Shown here piece by piece: positions 16,083 through 24,214 of a stretch of DNA of 36,143 nucleotides. The DNA lies in assembly GCF_000337815.1 (NCBI RefSeq), contig NZ_AOLN01000008.1:1-36143 (forward strand). The letters are read 5' to 3'. The notes under the pieces were generated by a model, which was not told the origin of the DNA, did no database searches, and saw only the letters and a list, made by a program, of their open reading frames with translations. A program made the position numbers and the translations under genes. Origin of the DNA: Haloferax mucosum ATCC BAA-1512 (GTDB taxonomy: Archaea > Halobacteriota > Halobacteria > Halobacteriales > Haloferacaceae). Each line of letters opens with the position of its first letter. Within the stretch, counting starts at the first letter, position 1.

Positions 16083-17330
16083 ATGAACGCAGGGGACCGT
16101 GTCCGCGTCACCCGCGCGGACGTTACAAACGAAGGCGTGCTCATGCCGTCTTCCACAGAGGACTATCTCGTCGTCAAACTCGACGGCGGCTACAACGTCG
16201 GCATCGAGCGCGACGGTGCGGATGTCGAAGTTCTCGAATCGGACGTCTACGACATCGAAGACGCACAGTCCGACGACGACAGCACCTCCGAGATCGAGTT
16301 CGACGAGGACCTGCCGACCATCTCGCTCATCTCGACCGGTGGAACCATCGCTTCGACCGTCGATTACCGCACGGGTGCCGTGACGGCACAGTTCGACGCC
16401 GAAGACGTGCTTCGCGCTGTGCCGGACCTCGCGGGCCGAGCCAACTACCGCGGGCGCGTCGTCGCCAACATCCTCTCGGAGAACATGACGACCGACGTGT
16501 GGGTTGCCCTCGCGGAGGCCATCGCCGAAGAGATCGAGGCGGGTGCCGACGGCGTCGTCGTCATGCACGGAACCGACACGATGCAGTTTTCGGCATCGGC
16601 GATATCGTACATGCTTGACACGCCCGTTCCAATCGTCTTCACGGGCAGTCAGCGCTCGGCGGACCGGCCGTCGTCCGACAACGTGATGAACGCCGTCTGC
16701 GCCGTCGAGGCCGCGAAGGCCGACGCCGCCGAGGTTATGATTTGTATGCACGCCTCGGAGTCCGACGACGTGTGCGCGCTCCACGAGGGCACGCGCGTCC
16801 GCAAGAACCACACGTCTCGGCGCGATGCGTTCCGGACAATCGGCGCGAAACCGCTCGGGGAAGTCGATTACGAATCTGAGACTGTCACGTTCCGCCGCGA
16901 GTACGCCGCCCGCGACGAAGCGGACCTCGCGCTCCACGCCGACCTCGACGCGGACGTCGAACTGATGAAGTTCACGCCGGGAATGGACCCCGCCGCGCTC
17001 GACTACCTCGACGGGAAGTCCGGTCTCATCATCGAAGGTACCGGACTCGGCCACATCCACACCGACCTCATCCCTCGAATCGAGGAACTCGTCGAAGACG
17101 GGACGGTCGTCGCCATGACCTCGCAGTGCCTCGAAGGCCGCGTCTGCGACCGCGTGTACGACACCGGCCGCGACCTGCTCGATGCGGGCGTCATCGAAGC
17201 GGGCGACACCCTCCCCGGCACGGCGAAGGTGAAACTCATGTGGGCGCTTGCGAACCTCAGCGACCCCGAAGACGCGATGGGTCGGAATCTCGAAGGCGAA
17301 CTCACCGAGCGGTCGGTTCCGTGGGAGTGA
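16083..17330 (+). CDS. gatD: Glutamyl-tRNA(Gln) amidotransferase subunit D
   Basis: 415 residues from ATG 16083. GatD is the asparaginase-like subunit of the archaeal GatDE complex, releasing ammonia from Gln (or Asn) for GatE to convert Glu-tRNA(Gln) to Gln-tRNA(Gln). Residues 1-60 form the small beta-barrel tRNA/GatE-interacting domain (GDRVRVTRAD ... LVVKLDGGYNVGIE), then an acidic linker. The asparaginase domain shows both active-site loops: L82-I-S-T-G-G-T88-I-A-S and M161-H-G-T164-D165-T-M. Residues DRPSSDNVMNA and HEGTRVRKNHTSRRDAF also match GatD. The C-terminus ends ERSVPWE, typical of archaeal GatD. It lies 4 nt from the next gene, so they share a transcript. gatE is not in the window. 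Confidence 0.95.
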   Translation: MNAGDRVRVTRADVTNEGVLMPSSTEDYLVVKLDGGYNVGIERDGADVEVLESDVYDIEDAQSDDDSTSEIEFDEDLPTISLISTGGTIASTVDYRTGAVTAQFDAEDVLRAVPDLAGRANYRGRVVANILSENMTTDVWVALAEAIAEEIEAGADGVVVMHGTDTMQFSASAISYMLDTPVPIVFTGSQRSADRPSSDNVMNAVCAVEAAKADAAEVMICMHASESDDVCALHEGTRVRKNHTSRRDAFRTIGAKPLGEVDYESETVTFRREYAARDEADLALHADLDADVELMKFTPGMDPAALDYLDGKSGLIIEGTGLGHIHTDLIPRIEELVEDGTVVAMTSQCLEGRVCDRVYDTGRDLLDAGVIEAGDTLPGTAKVKLMWALANLSDPEDAMGRNLEGELTERSVPWE

Positions 17331-17334
17331 GCTA

Positions 17335-18243
17335 ATGGAGGTACGACCCGCGCGACCGGACGACTACGACGCGGTCGCCGCCTTCACACGCGATACGTGG
17401 GCCGACCGCGGCGGGTCGGATTACATCCCGGACATCTACCACGAGTGGATTGCCCCCGACGACCCCGAACAGGCGACGCTCCTCGTTGACATGGGCGACG
17501 AGACGCCCTCTGACGAGATTGCGGCCATCGCGCAGGTCGTCATGCTCTCGGCGTACGAAGGCTGGGCGCAAGGGATGCGCGTCGCGCCCGACTACCGCGA
17601 ACAGGGGATTGCGACTCATCTGACCCACGCGCTGTTCGACTGGGCGCGCCAGCAGGGCGCACGGCGAGTGCGGAATATGATTCACTCGTGGAATTCACCG
17701 AGTCTCTCGAACGCCCGCAGTGTCGGCTTCGACCCGGGCGCGGAGTTTCGGTGGGCGACGCCCGAACCGGATTCCGACGCGACGCCTGCGCTCTCGGTCA
17801 CCGACGATGCCGATGCCGCGTGGGCGCTGTGGACCGGAAGCGAGATGCGAACCGCGCTGTCCGGTCTCGTGCTCGACCCCGACGAGTCGTGGGCGCTGTC
17901 GGAACTAACCCGCGAGCGGGTACACGACGCCGCGGCCGACGACCGACTGTTCGTCGTCGGCGACGACAACACCAGCGGCTTCACGTACCGGAACCGAACC
18001 TACTCGCGTGAACTCGAAGACGAAGGCGAAGTGACGTGGGCCGAGTACGCCGTCGCCGCGTGGGACGACCTCGACGCCTGTCGGGCCGTTATGGACGCCG
18101 TTCGGCGCGATGCCGCATCCGTCGGTGCCGACCGGACGCGCGTCCTCGTTCCCGAGAGCGTCCGCTGGGTATCTGACGCGTCGGCGACCCGAAGCGACGT
18201 CGCCGACGAACCGACGTTCGTGATGGAAGCCGACCTCTCGTAA
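17335..18243 (+). CDS. GNAT family N-acetyltransferase
   Basis: 302 residues, ATG 17335, 4 nt after the gatD stop. GNAT enzymes move an acetyl group from acetyl-CoA to an amine. The N-terminal half shows a GNAT fold: MEVRPARPDDYDAVAAFTRD at the start, strand AIAQVVML, strand GMRVAPDYR and the CoA-binding loop R88-E-Q-G-I-A (RxxGxA type), then HLTHALFDWARQQGARRVR. The C-terminal half (about 150-302) has weaker similarity and could be a second, degenerate GNAT-like domain, with repeats of acidic helices and a final strand TFVMEADL. Substrate unknown. The link with gatD is conserved context in some haloarchaea to my recollection, not proof of a shared role. Confidence 0.85.
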   Translation: MEVRPARPDDYDAVAAFTRDTWADRGGSDYIPDIYHEWIAPDDPEQATLLVDMGDETPSDEIAAIAQVVMLSAYEGWAQGMRVAPDYREQGIATHLTHALFDWARQQGARRVRNMIHSWNSPSLSNARSVGFDPGAEFRWATPEPDSDATPALSVTDDADAAWALWTGSEMRTALSGLVLDPDESWALSELTRERVHDAAADDRLFVVGDDNTSGFTYRNRTYSRELEDEGEVTWAEYAVAAWDDLDACRAVMDAVRRDAASVGADRTRVLVPESVRWVSDASATRSDVADEPTFVMEADLS

Positions 18244-18272
18244 TCTCGGAAGCGACGAGCGGAACGGTCTTC

Positions 18273-19361
18273 TCACAGCCATTCGACGCCGGTCACTCCG
18301 AATCTGGCACCGCCAAGTTCCGAGTTCGAAACGCTGAACGTCCAGCCGTGGAGGTCGGCGATTCGACCCGCAACCGACAGCTGTACCGACTCGTAGTCAA
18401 CCCCGAGCAGTTGGTCCGGGTTCGTCGTCGCCTGCTCTCTGGCCGAGGGACGCGGCCCGTCGTCGTCAACGTAGAAGCCGTCGGCCGTCGTGCCGACCAG
18501 CATCTCCGTGGGGTACCCGGGCACCGAACTCCGGCGGATGCTGTTCGTCAGAAGCGACCTGATGAGTAGTCCGAGCAGGTGGGAATCCGCCGAGAGCGTC
18601 CCGTCGCCGACGACGCGAAACGACGACTCGGTGTCTTCGTCGAACTCGCGCCACGCCTGCATCGCACACTCTCGAAACGCGACCGTTTCGAGTTCGACCG
18701 CGTTTGCCTGCGTGACGAGACCGATTCCTCGGTCGATGACGGTTCGGATACGCGAAAGCGCCTCCGAGAGCGCGATGGCGTCGTTTCCGTCAAGCCCCAC
18801 GAGTCGCGTGGCCGACTCCATCGCCGATTCGAGCGGCGGCTTCAGTTCCGACGAGAGAACGGTAACGAGCGCCGAGAGCTGTCGGTTCTTCTCGTTGACC
18901 TGCAACTCGGCGAGTCGCCTGTCGGTGATGTCGAGGTGGACGACGAGGGCGAAACGACCGTGTCTCGGCGTGTCGAACGGAACCGCTCGAAGCAGAAACC
19001 ACCGGTAGACCGACGGCGAGTGACACGGATACTCCGCGGTGAACAAATCGCGCTCACCCCGGAGTAGCGACCGGAGACCGTCTGCGACGGCCCCCGCGAG
19101 TTCGTCGGTGTCGCTCGCGGCGTCGCACACGTCGAGATAGTTCTCACCGATGGAGGTGACGTCGCCGACGTAGTCGTTGGCGTGGGCGAACGTCCGCCAC
19201 GCGCGGTTGGTGTAGACGATATCCCCCTGTCTGTCGAGGAGGGCAACCTCCGCGGGGAGTTCGTCGAACCCGCGCTCGATGAGCGATGCGCCGTCCATCA
19301 CTGAAAGTAGGTCGCGCAACTGTTTGATGGTTTCTCCGAGACCGAAACCTGACCGACCCAC
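18273..19361 (-). CDS. PAS-domain sensor with a degenerate histidine-kinase module
   Basis: 362 residues from GTG 19361 (ATG 19298 is an alternative). A PAS domain spans about residues 33-150 (VALLDRQGDIVYTNRAWRTF ... ALVVHLDITDRRLAELQ). The following helix aligns with the kinase H box but reads LSSELKPPLES, with Ser171 where the phosphorylated His should be. The ATPase region keeps N-box-like LLTNSIRRSS and DDDGP, yet the G2 glycines (GTGLGL) are replaced by DYESVQLSV before the normal ending ADLHGWTFSV ... GGARFGVTGVEW. So it resembles haloarchaeal PAS kinases but probably neither autophosphorylates nor binds ATP well. No membrane segment, so it is soluble. It may be a pseudokinase or signal-binding protein. 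Confidence 0.85.
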   Translation of the reverse strand: MGRSGFGLGETIKQLRDLLSVMDGASLIERGFDELPAEVALLDRQGDIVYTNRAWRTFAHANDYVGDVTSIGENYLDVCDAASDTDELAGAVADGLRSLLRGERDLFTAEYPCHSPSVYRWFLLRAVPFDTPRHGRFALVVHLDITDRRLAELQVNEKNRQLSALVTVLSSELKPPLESAMESATRLVGLDGNDAIALSEALSRIRTVIDRGIGLVTQANAVELETVAFRECAMQAWREFDEDTESSFRVVGDGTLSADSHLLGLLIRSLLTNSIRRSSVPGYPTEMLVGTTADGFYVDDDGPRPSAREQATTNPDQLLGVDYESVQLSVAGRIADLHGWTFSVSNSELGGARFGVTGVEWL

Positions 19362-19449
19362 GACTCGGCATCGGCGCAGTGGCCGATACCAAAGGCTACG
19401 AGGCGAAAAACGAGCGGAGAGCGAGACGGTGACTGCTTGCGCGAGCGGA

Positions 19450-20529
19450 TTAGTCCGCGATAATTCGACGCTTACGGCCGTTTCCCGCCGAGTCGGACAT
19501 CGAGAGCACGTCGTCGAAAAAGCCCAGAGAGTCGTGGGGACCGGGGTGCGCCTCGGGGTGGTACTGACGGGTGATGACGTCCAGTTCCTCGCTTTCGAGA
19601 CCTTCGGCGGTGTCGTCGTTGACGTTAATCTGCGTCACGTCGAGGTGCTCGCCGGGGTCCGCGACCGTGTAGCCGTGATTCTGCGTCGTCATGACGACTT
19701 TGCCGGTCTGAAGGTCGCGGACGGGTTGGTTGACGCCGCGGTGCCCGAAGGCCATCTTCTCGGTCGTGCCGCCGAGTGCGCTGGCGACGATTTGCTGGCC
19801 GAGACAGATGCCTGCGAGCGGAATCTCTCCCGCAAAGTCCTCGACGAGTTCGCGCGTCGCCGTGTAGTTCTTCGGGTCACCGGGACCGTTCGAGATGAAG
19901 AGCACGTCGGGTTCGAGTGCGGACACGTCCTCGGCGCTCGCGTCGTAAGGGAGCACGTGAACCGTCGCGCCGCGTTCGACGAGGGAGTCGGCGATAGACT
20001 GCTTTGCGCCGCAGTCAACGAGCGCGACCGTCGTGTCACCGTCGCCTTCGAACGTCGTCAGTTCGGGCGTCGAGACCTGTGCGCCGATATCGACGTGGTC
20101 GCTCATGCCCTTGCATTTCGCCAGTTCCGCTTTCGCGTCTTCGGGGGTCGCGTCCTCGCCAGCGGCGATTCCGACCTTCATCGCACCCTCCTCACGAATC
20201 GACGTCACGAGGTCGCGGGTGTCGAGGTGGTCGACTGCCGGGATACCCTCTTCGGCGAGCCACGAAACGACTTCGTCAGTGAACTCGCGTGCGACGGCGG
20301 CACGAGGGTGGACACGGTCGGACTCGAATCGCTCGGCTCGGACGCCGTAGTTTCCGATGAGGGGGTACGAGAAGGTGAGGACCTGTTCCTCGTAGGAGGG
20401 GTCAGTCAAACTCTCTTCGTACCCGGTGTATGCGGTTGTGAACACCAGTTCCCCGCGTGTGCGACCCGGAGCACGACCACGTGCTTCGACCACGCGACCG
20501 TCTTCCAAGGCCAGATAGGCGTCCGACAT
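19450..20529 (-). CDS. carA: Carbamoyl-phosphate synthase small (glutaminase) subunit
   Basis: 359 residues from ATG 20529. CarA hydrolyses glutamine and channels ammonia to CarB for carbamoyl phosphate, feeding arginine and pyrimidine synthesis. The N-terminal domain has YLALEDGRVVEARG and FTTAYTGYEESLTDPSYEEQ, typical for the family; the C-terminal class I glutamine amidotransferase domain has the nucleophile Cys242 in LAGICLGQQI and His324/Glu326 in RQYHPEAHPGP, all present. FISNGPGDP and GVNQPV are also diagnostic. The C-terminal basic tail GNGRKRRIIAD is slightly longer than usual. carB is not next to it within the window. It is divergent from an Lrp-family regulator with a palindrome between, so regulation by that protein is plausible. 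Confidence 0.96.
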   Translation of the reverse strand: MSDAYLALEDGRVVEARGRAPGRTRGELVFTTAYTGYEESLTDPSYEEQVLTFSYPLIGNYGVRAERFESDRVHPRAAVAREFTDEVVSWLAEEGIPAVDHLDTRDLVTSIREEGAMKVGIAAGEDATPEDAKAELAKCKGMSDHVDIGAQVSTPELTTFEGDGDTTVALVDCGAKQSIADSLVERGATVHVLPYDASAEDVSALEPDVLFISNGPGDPKNYTATRELVEDFAGEIPLAGICLGQQIVASALGGTTEKMAFGHRGVNQPVRDLQTGKVVMTTQNHGYTVADPGEHLDVTQINVNDDTAEGLESEELDVITRQYHPEAHPGPHDSLGFFDDVLSMSDSAGNGRKRRIIAD

Positions 20530-20555
20530 TACGAGAAACGAACGGAACACGGGTG

Positions 20556-20561
20556 CATAAG
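20556..20561 (-). promoter_or_regulatory. TATA-like element upstream of carA
   Basis: CTTATG on the reverse strand, centre about 29 nt before ATG 20529. Reasonable haloarchaeal core promoter position; the match to consensus is weak. Confidence 0.4.
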
Positions 20562-20580
20562 TGTTGCTTTCGAAGCCGAG

Positions 20581-20595
20581 TTACGAAATTCGTAA
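20581..20595. promoter_or_regulatory. 15-bp palindrome between carA and the Lrp gene
   Basis: TTACGAA-A-TTCGTAA, perfect 7-bp arms around one base, in the 97-base divergent gap. The centre is 39 nt from the Lrp-family ATG and 59 nt from the carA ATG. Size and symmetry fit an Lrp/AsnC dimer operator, so it may control either or both genes. Confidence 0.55.
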
Positions 20596-20626
20596 TCGGT
20601 AAGTCACTGCGGCTGGCACGTGGGGT

Positions 20627-21040
20627 ATGGACGAGTTGGACCGACGCATCCTCGATATCCTTCGACGGGACGCTCGGACCCCGAACACCGAGATTGCGGC
20701 CGAAGTCGGAACTTCGGAAGGGACCGTCAGAAACCGCGTCGAACGGTTAGTTGACGAGGGCGTCATCGAACGCTTCACCATCGCAACCCGGACCGGGAAC
20801 CTGAAAGCGATGGTCGAAGTAACCGTCGCGGTGGACGTAGACACGAACGACGTCTCGGAGCTAATGGCCGAGTGGAAGGACGTCGATTTCGTCTGGCAGG
20901 TCTCCGGCGAAGAGGACATCGTACTCGTCGTTGACGCGGCGGACACGCGGGCGGTCAACGACCTCATCACCCGTGCGCGCGAGCACGACGACGTAAAGAG
21001 CACGAAGACGCGCCTGATTCTCGACGAGCGCATCAGCTAA
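20627..21040 (+). CDS. Lrp/AsnC family transcriptional regulator
   Basis: 137 residues. N-terminal AsnC-type helix-turn-helix: MDELDRRILDILRRDARTPN, TEIAAEVGTSEGTVRNRVER, LVDEGVIERFTI. C-terminal RAM/ligand domain about 65-137 with alternating strands and helices (AMVEVTVAVDVDTNDVSELM ... VWQVSGEEDIVLVVDAADT ... TRLILDERIS), where VSGEEDI occupies the usual place of the effector loop (G-x-x-D-h). Lrp proteins sense amino acids or nucleobases and act as octamers; in haloarchaea members regulate glutamine and amino-acid metabolism. Divergent placement beside carA suggests it answers to nitrogen or arginine status. Effector unknown. Confidence 0.93.
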   Translation: MDELDRRILDILRRDARTPNTEIAAEVGTSEGTVRNRVERLVDEGVIERFTIATRTGNLKAMVEVTVAVDVDTNDVSELMAEWKDVDFVWQVSGEEDIVLVVDAADTRAVNDLITRAREHDDVKSTKTRLILDERIS

Positions 21041-21101
21041 CCGACGCCAGACGCCGTCCGGCATCGAAGCTTAGTTTACCCCCGACGAAGACGAGACGGA
21101 C

Positions 21102-21671
21102 ATGAGCGACGCACAGGCCGGCGAGGCCACGGAACCCCACGAGAACGCGAAGCAAGATGTTATCGCCGTTGACGCCGACGACAACGCCCAAGGGCTCGTC
21201 AACCGACTCGAAGCCCACACGGGCGACGGCATCCGCCACCGTGCGTTTACGTGTCTCGTCTTCAACGAGGAGGACCAACTGCTTCTCGCCCAGCGCGCAC
21301 CCGGCAAGCGTCTGTGGGACACCCACTGGGACGGCACCGTCGCCTCCCACCCCGTCGAGGGTCAAACCCAAAAGGAGGCGACCGAAGAACGCCTCGAAGA
21401 GGAACTCGGCATCACGCCCGACCAGTACTCCGACCTGCGCGTGACGGACAAGTTCGAGTACAAGCGCTACTACGGCAACTCCGGACTGGAGTGGGAGGTC
21501 TGTGCCGTCCTGAAGGTCACGCTCGAAGACACTAGCCTCGACCCCGACGAAGACGAAATCGCGGGAATGCTCTGGGTCGATTACGAGCACCTCAACGACC
21601 ACCCCAAGTGGTACCGCCAACTGCGTCTCTGCCCGTGGTTCGAGATTGCGATGCGCCGTGACTTCGAATAG
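21102..21671 (+). CDS. idi: Isopentenyl-diphosphate delta-isomerase, type I
   Basis: 189 residues. It interconverts IPP and DMAPP, the starting units for archaeal ether-lipid and carotenoid synthesis. A Nudix-type fold is evident: HRAFTCLVFNEEDQLLLAQR with catalytic Cys51, LWDTHWDGTVASHPVEGQT with metal-ligand His83, and the Nudix-like helix QKEATEERLEEELGI. The second active-site region is WEVCAVLKVTLED, and WVDYEHLNDHPKWY follows; the end LCPWFEIAMRRDFE resembles bacterial type I enzymes. Haloarchaea often have both type I and type II idi; only type I is here. A JAMM fragment directly follows. Confidence 0.94.
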   Translation: MSDAQAGEATEPHENAKQDVIAVDADDNAQGLVNRLEAHTGDGIRHRAFTCLVFNEEDQLLLAQRAPGKRLWDTHWDGTVASHPVEGQTQKEATEERLEEELGITPDQYSDLRVTDKFEYKRYYGNSGLEWEVCAVLKVTLEDTSLDPDEDEIAGMLWVDYEHLNDHPKWYRQLRLCPWFEIAMRRDFE

Positions 21672-21960
21672 CCTCGCTCTCGAACCGTCCGCTTCGACGT
21701 CGATACGCTCGCACGCTCGTGAGGGTACCGAACGAGACCCCACAGAGACCGTCGCCGCCTTCGAGGAAGCCGAATCCGAGGACGACGACATCGTCGGCTT
21801 CTATCACTCACACCCCGATACCGACCCGTTTCCGAGCGACGCCGACAGAGAACAGGCGTCGTGGCCGGGGTACGTCTATCTGATTTGTCACCCCGACGGC
21901 CGAGCCACCGCACACGAGTGGAACGGCGACGAGTTCCGAGCGTTGGACCTCGAAGTGTGA
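21672..21960 (+). pseudogene. C-terminal remnant of a JAMM/Mov34 metalloprotease gene
   Basis: The frame after the idi stop reads LEPSASTSIRSHAREGTERD ... and contains a full JAMM zinc motif, FYHSHPDTDPFPSDAD (H-x-H-P-x6-S-x2-D), then WPGYVYLICHPDGRATA and a stop at 21958-21960. JAMM proteases cleave isopeptide bonds of ubiquitin-like SAMP modifiers in haloarchaea (as HvJAMM1) or process sulfur carriers. The usual first strand with the catalytic Glu, EEVCGVL-like, is absent; only a shred RSHAREG remains before PTETVAAFEEAESEDDDIVG. The frame opens inside idi at GTG 21658 with no independent start, so I read it as a 5'-deleted gene. Translation from that GTG cannot be excluded. Confidence 0.65.
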
Positions 21961-22025
21961 TGCGCGTCGGCGACCGCTCGCGCCGCTTCGGTGAGAATAT
22001 CCTTGCCGAGTCCACAGTGTCGCCT

Positions 22026-22724
22026 ATGGAACCAACCGTCTACGACGACCTCGACGGACAGGTTGCGCTCGTCACCGGCGCGAACCGAGGAATCGGCCGC
22101 GAAATCGCCGCAAACCTCCGCGACCTCGGCGCGACGGTCTACGCTGGGTCCCGAAGCGTCACGAACGAGACGCCCGACGGGACAGAGCGCGTCCTCCTCG
22201 ACGTGACCCAAGCGGGCGACATCGAGGACGTCGTCGATGGCATCTTCGCCGACCAGGGGAAACTCGACATCCTCGTCAACAACGCAGGTATTGGCGGCGA
22301 CGGCGAAGACATCGTCGCCGAACCGACAGACAAAATCGACCGCACCCTCGCCGTCAACCTCCGCGGGCCGATGCTCCTGTGCAAACACGCCGTGCCGCTC
22401 CTCCTCCAGAGCGACGCGGGTCGTGTCGTCAACGTCTCGTCCGGGATGGGCGCGCTCGAAGAGGGACAATCTGGCGGCGCTCCCTCGTATCGAATCTCGA
22501 AGACTGGTCTCAACGGTCTCACCGTCTACCTCGACGGACAGTACGGCGACGACGGTCTCATCGCCAACTCGGTCTGTCCCGGCTGGGTCCGAACCGACAT
22601 GGGCGGCGAGGAAGCCGACCGGTCTGTAGAGAAAGGTGCCGAGACGCCGACGTGGCTTGCGAGATTCGAAGCGGGCAGTCCGTCGGGGAGGTTCTGGCGC
22701 GATAAAGAGGTTATCGACTGGTAG
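22026..22724 (+). CDS. Short-chain dehydrogenase/reductase
   Basis: 232 residues from ATG 22026. Classical SDR: dinucleotide-binding T17-G-A-N-R-G-I-G24, structural NNAG at 85-88, catalytic Ser138/139 in VVNVSSGMGAL, and Y155-R-I-S-K159. The segment NSVCPGWVRTDMGGEEADRS is the usual PGWVxTDM after the active site. The resemblance is strongest to carbonyl-reductase-type SDRs (as the plant and animal NADPH carbonyl reductases), where PGWVRTDMGG is typical; the substrate here is unknown. The C-terminus GRFWRDKEVIDW is the standard end of that subfamily. It is convergent with kynU, with an 18-bp duplication in between. Confidence 0.92.
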   Translation: MEPTVYDDLDGQVALVTGANRGIGREIAANLRDLGATVYAGSRSVTNETPDGTERVLLDVTQAGDIEDVVDGIFADQGKLDILVNNAGIGGDGEDIVAEPTDKIDRTLAVNLRGPMLLCKHAVPLLLQSDAGRVVNVSSGMGALEEGQSGGAPSYRISKTGLNGLTVYLDGQYGDDGLIANSVCPGWVRTDMGGEEADRSVEKGAETPTWLARFEAGSPSGRFWRDKEVIDW

Positions 22725-22776
22725 AGAGTCGAATTGGCTGGCGAGACGCGTATCGACTGACAAGACACGATTGTTA

Positions 22777-22812
22777 CGGCGTCTGCGTCTCTTCCGGCGT
22801 CTGCGTCTCTTC
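22777..22812. repeat. Perfect tandem duplication, 2 x 18 bp
   Basis: CGGCGTCTGCGTCTCTTC occurs twice back to back in the 93-base space between the convergent SDR and kynU genes. Each unit ends pyrimidine-rich, so the pair could act as a transcription end region; a simple slippage duplication is just as likely. Confidence 0.7.
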
Positions 22813-22817
22813 TATAC

Positions 22818-24092
22818 TTACGTCACCCCGCCGCGCTTCCGTTCAAACGATTCGTATTCTTCGGCATCCAGAACCTCCCGCAGATGCTCGACCGTCCGAA
22901 AGACATCTTCGAAGCCGACGTAGGATGGAATCGGCGCGATGCGAACGACGTTCGGTTGGCGGAAGTCCACGACGACGCCGCGCTCCTTGAGCGCGAGGCT
23001 GATGCGGTACGCTTCGGGATGTTCGACCGCGACGTGTCCACCGCGGGAAGCAGGGTCCCGTGGCGTGCCGACCTCGCACTCGGGGAGTCGCTCGTCTACG
23101 AGTTCGATGAGGAAGTCGGTGAGCGCGAGCGATTTCTCGCGGAGCGCGGCCACGCCACCGGCGTCTTCGACGATGTCGAGTGCGCCATCGAGCGGTGCAG
23201 TCGAGAGAATCGGAATCGTTCCGGTCTGAAACGCGGCGGCCGAGTGGGCGGGGTCGTAGGTCAGTGACATGTCGAACTGCGTCTCCTTCGCGTTGCCCCA
23301 CCAGCCGGCGAGCGCGGGCGTCACGCCGAAGTGGCGCTCGTTGACGTAGAGACCAGCAATCGCGCCGGGACCGGCGTTGAGGTACTTGTAGTGACACCAG
23401 ACCGCGAAATCGACGCCGACCTCGGAGAGGTCGTGCGGGACGGTCCCAATCGAATGTGCGAGGTCAAATCCGGCGAGTGCATCAGCGTCGTGGGCCGCCT
23501 CGGTAATCGCCTCGATGTCGAACAGTTGGCCGCTCCGGTAGAGAACCGATGGGAGAAACACCATTCCGACATCGTCGTCGATGGCCGCGAGCACGTCTTC
23601 GGTCTCGATTGTCCGCCCGTCGCGGCTTTCGACGACGCGGAGGGCTTCGTCGGGGTCGCGGCCGCGCTGACGGAGTTGCGCCCGAATGGCGTAGTGGTCG
23701 GTCGGAAAGTCGAGGTCGTCAACGACGATTTTCTCGCCGCGGTCAGGGTCGTAGAACGTCCCGACGAGCGTGTGGATGTTGACCGTCGTGGAGTTGGCGA
23801 CGACGACTTCCTCGGGGGCCGCGCCGACGAGCGAGGCGAGGCGCTCCCCGAGTCGCTCGCCGTAGGTGTGCCAATCGGGGTCGGCGTCGGTCCACCCGAG
23901 AATCGCATGTTCGCGCCACTCCTCGACGACGTGTTCGAGAGCGGCCTCGGCGTCCTTCGAGAAGAGGCCGAGCGAGTTGCCGTCCATGTACAAGCAGTCC
24001 TCGGGGATGTAGAATCGCTCTCGGAGGTCGGAAAGCGGGTCCGACGCATCCATCTCCCGAGCGGTTTCGGCAGTGTGTTCGTCATTATCCAT
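22818..24092 (-). CDS. kynU: Kynureninase
   Basis: 424 residues from ATG 24092. A PLP enzyme that splits kynurenine (or 3-hydroxykynurenine) to anthranilate (or its hydroxy form) and alanine in tryptophan breakdown. Diagnostic parts: LYMDGNSLGLFSKDA at the start, ANSTTVNIHTLVGTFY, AGFDLAHSIGTVPHDL with PLP-contacting Asp210 and His213, and VWCHYKYLNAGPG with the Schiff-base Lys236. GGWWG-like AGWWGNAKETQFDMSLTY and FQTGTIPILS match too. The C-terminus DFRQPNVVRIAPIPSYVGFE is complete. It is not joined to tryptophan dioxygenase or anthranilate genes in this window. Confidence 0.95.
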   Translation of the reverse strand: MDNDEHTAETAREMDASDPLSDLRERFYIPEDCLYMDGNSLGLFSKDAEAALEHVVEEWREHAILGWTDADPDWHTYGERLGERLASLVGAAPEEVVVANSTTVNIHTLVGTFYDPDRGEKIVVDDLDFPTDHYAIRAQLRQRGRDPDEALRVVESRDGRTIETEDVLAAIDDDVGMVFLPSVLYRSGQLFDIEAITEAAHDADALAGFDLAHSIGTVPHDLSEVGVDFAVWCHYKYLNAGPGAIAGLYVNERHFGVTPALAGWWGNAKETQFDMSLTYDPAHSAAAFQTGTIPILSTAPLDGALDIVEDAGGVAALREKSLALTDFLIELVDERLPECEVGTPRDPASRGGHVAVEHPEAYRISLALKERGVVVDFRQPNVVRIAPIPSYVGFEDVFRTVEHLREVLDAEEYESFERKRGGVT

Positions 24093-24214
24093 GTAGCTTG
24101 CTAAGCCGGCACACGACAAGTAGATTCACGACCCACACGGCGTGGGCTTTTTGGCGGTTCATCGCTCGATTCGGGCGCAGTTGGGTGCAGTAGCAGAGTG
24201 TTTCGCTGGCGACG

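Noticed and set aside
15720-17060. 446-codon open frame opposite gatD
   Set aside because: Antisense shadow of gatD and the small membrane gene; no coherent fold or start.
19279-20595. 438-codon open frame opposite carA
   Set aside because: Antisense to carA; carA is unmistakable.
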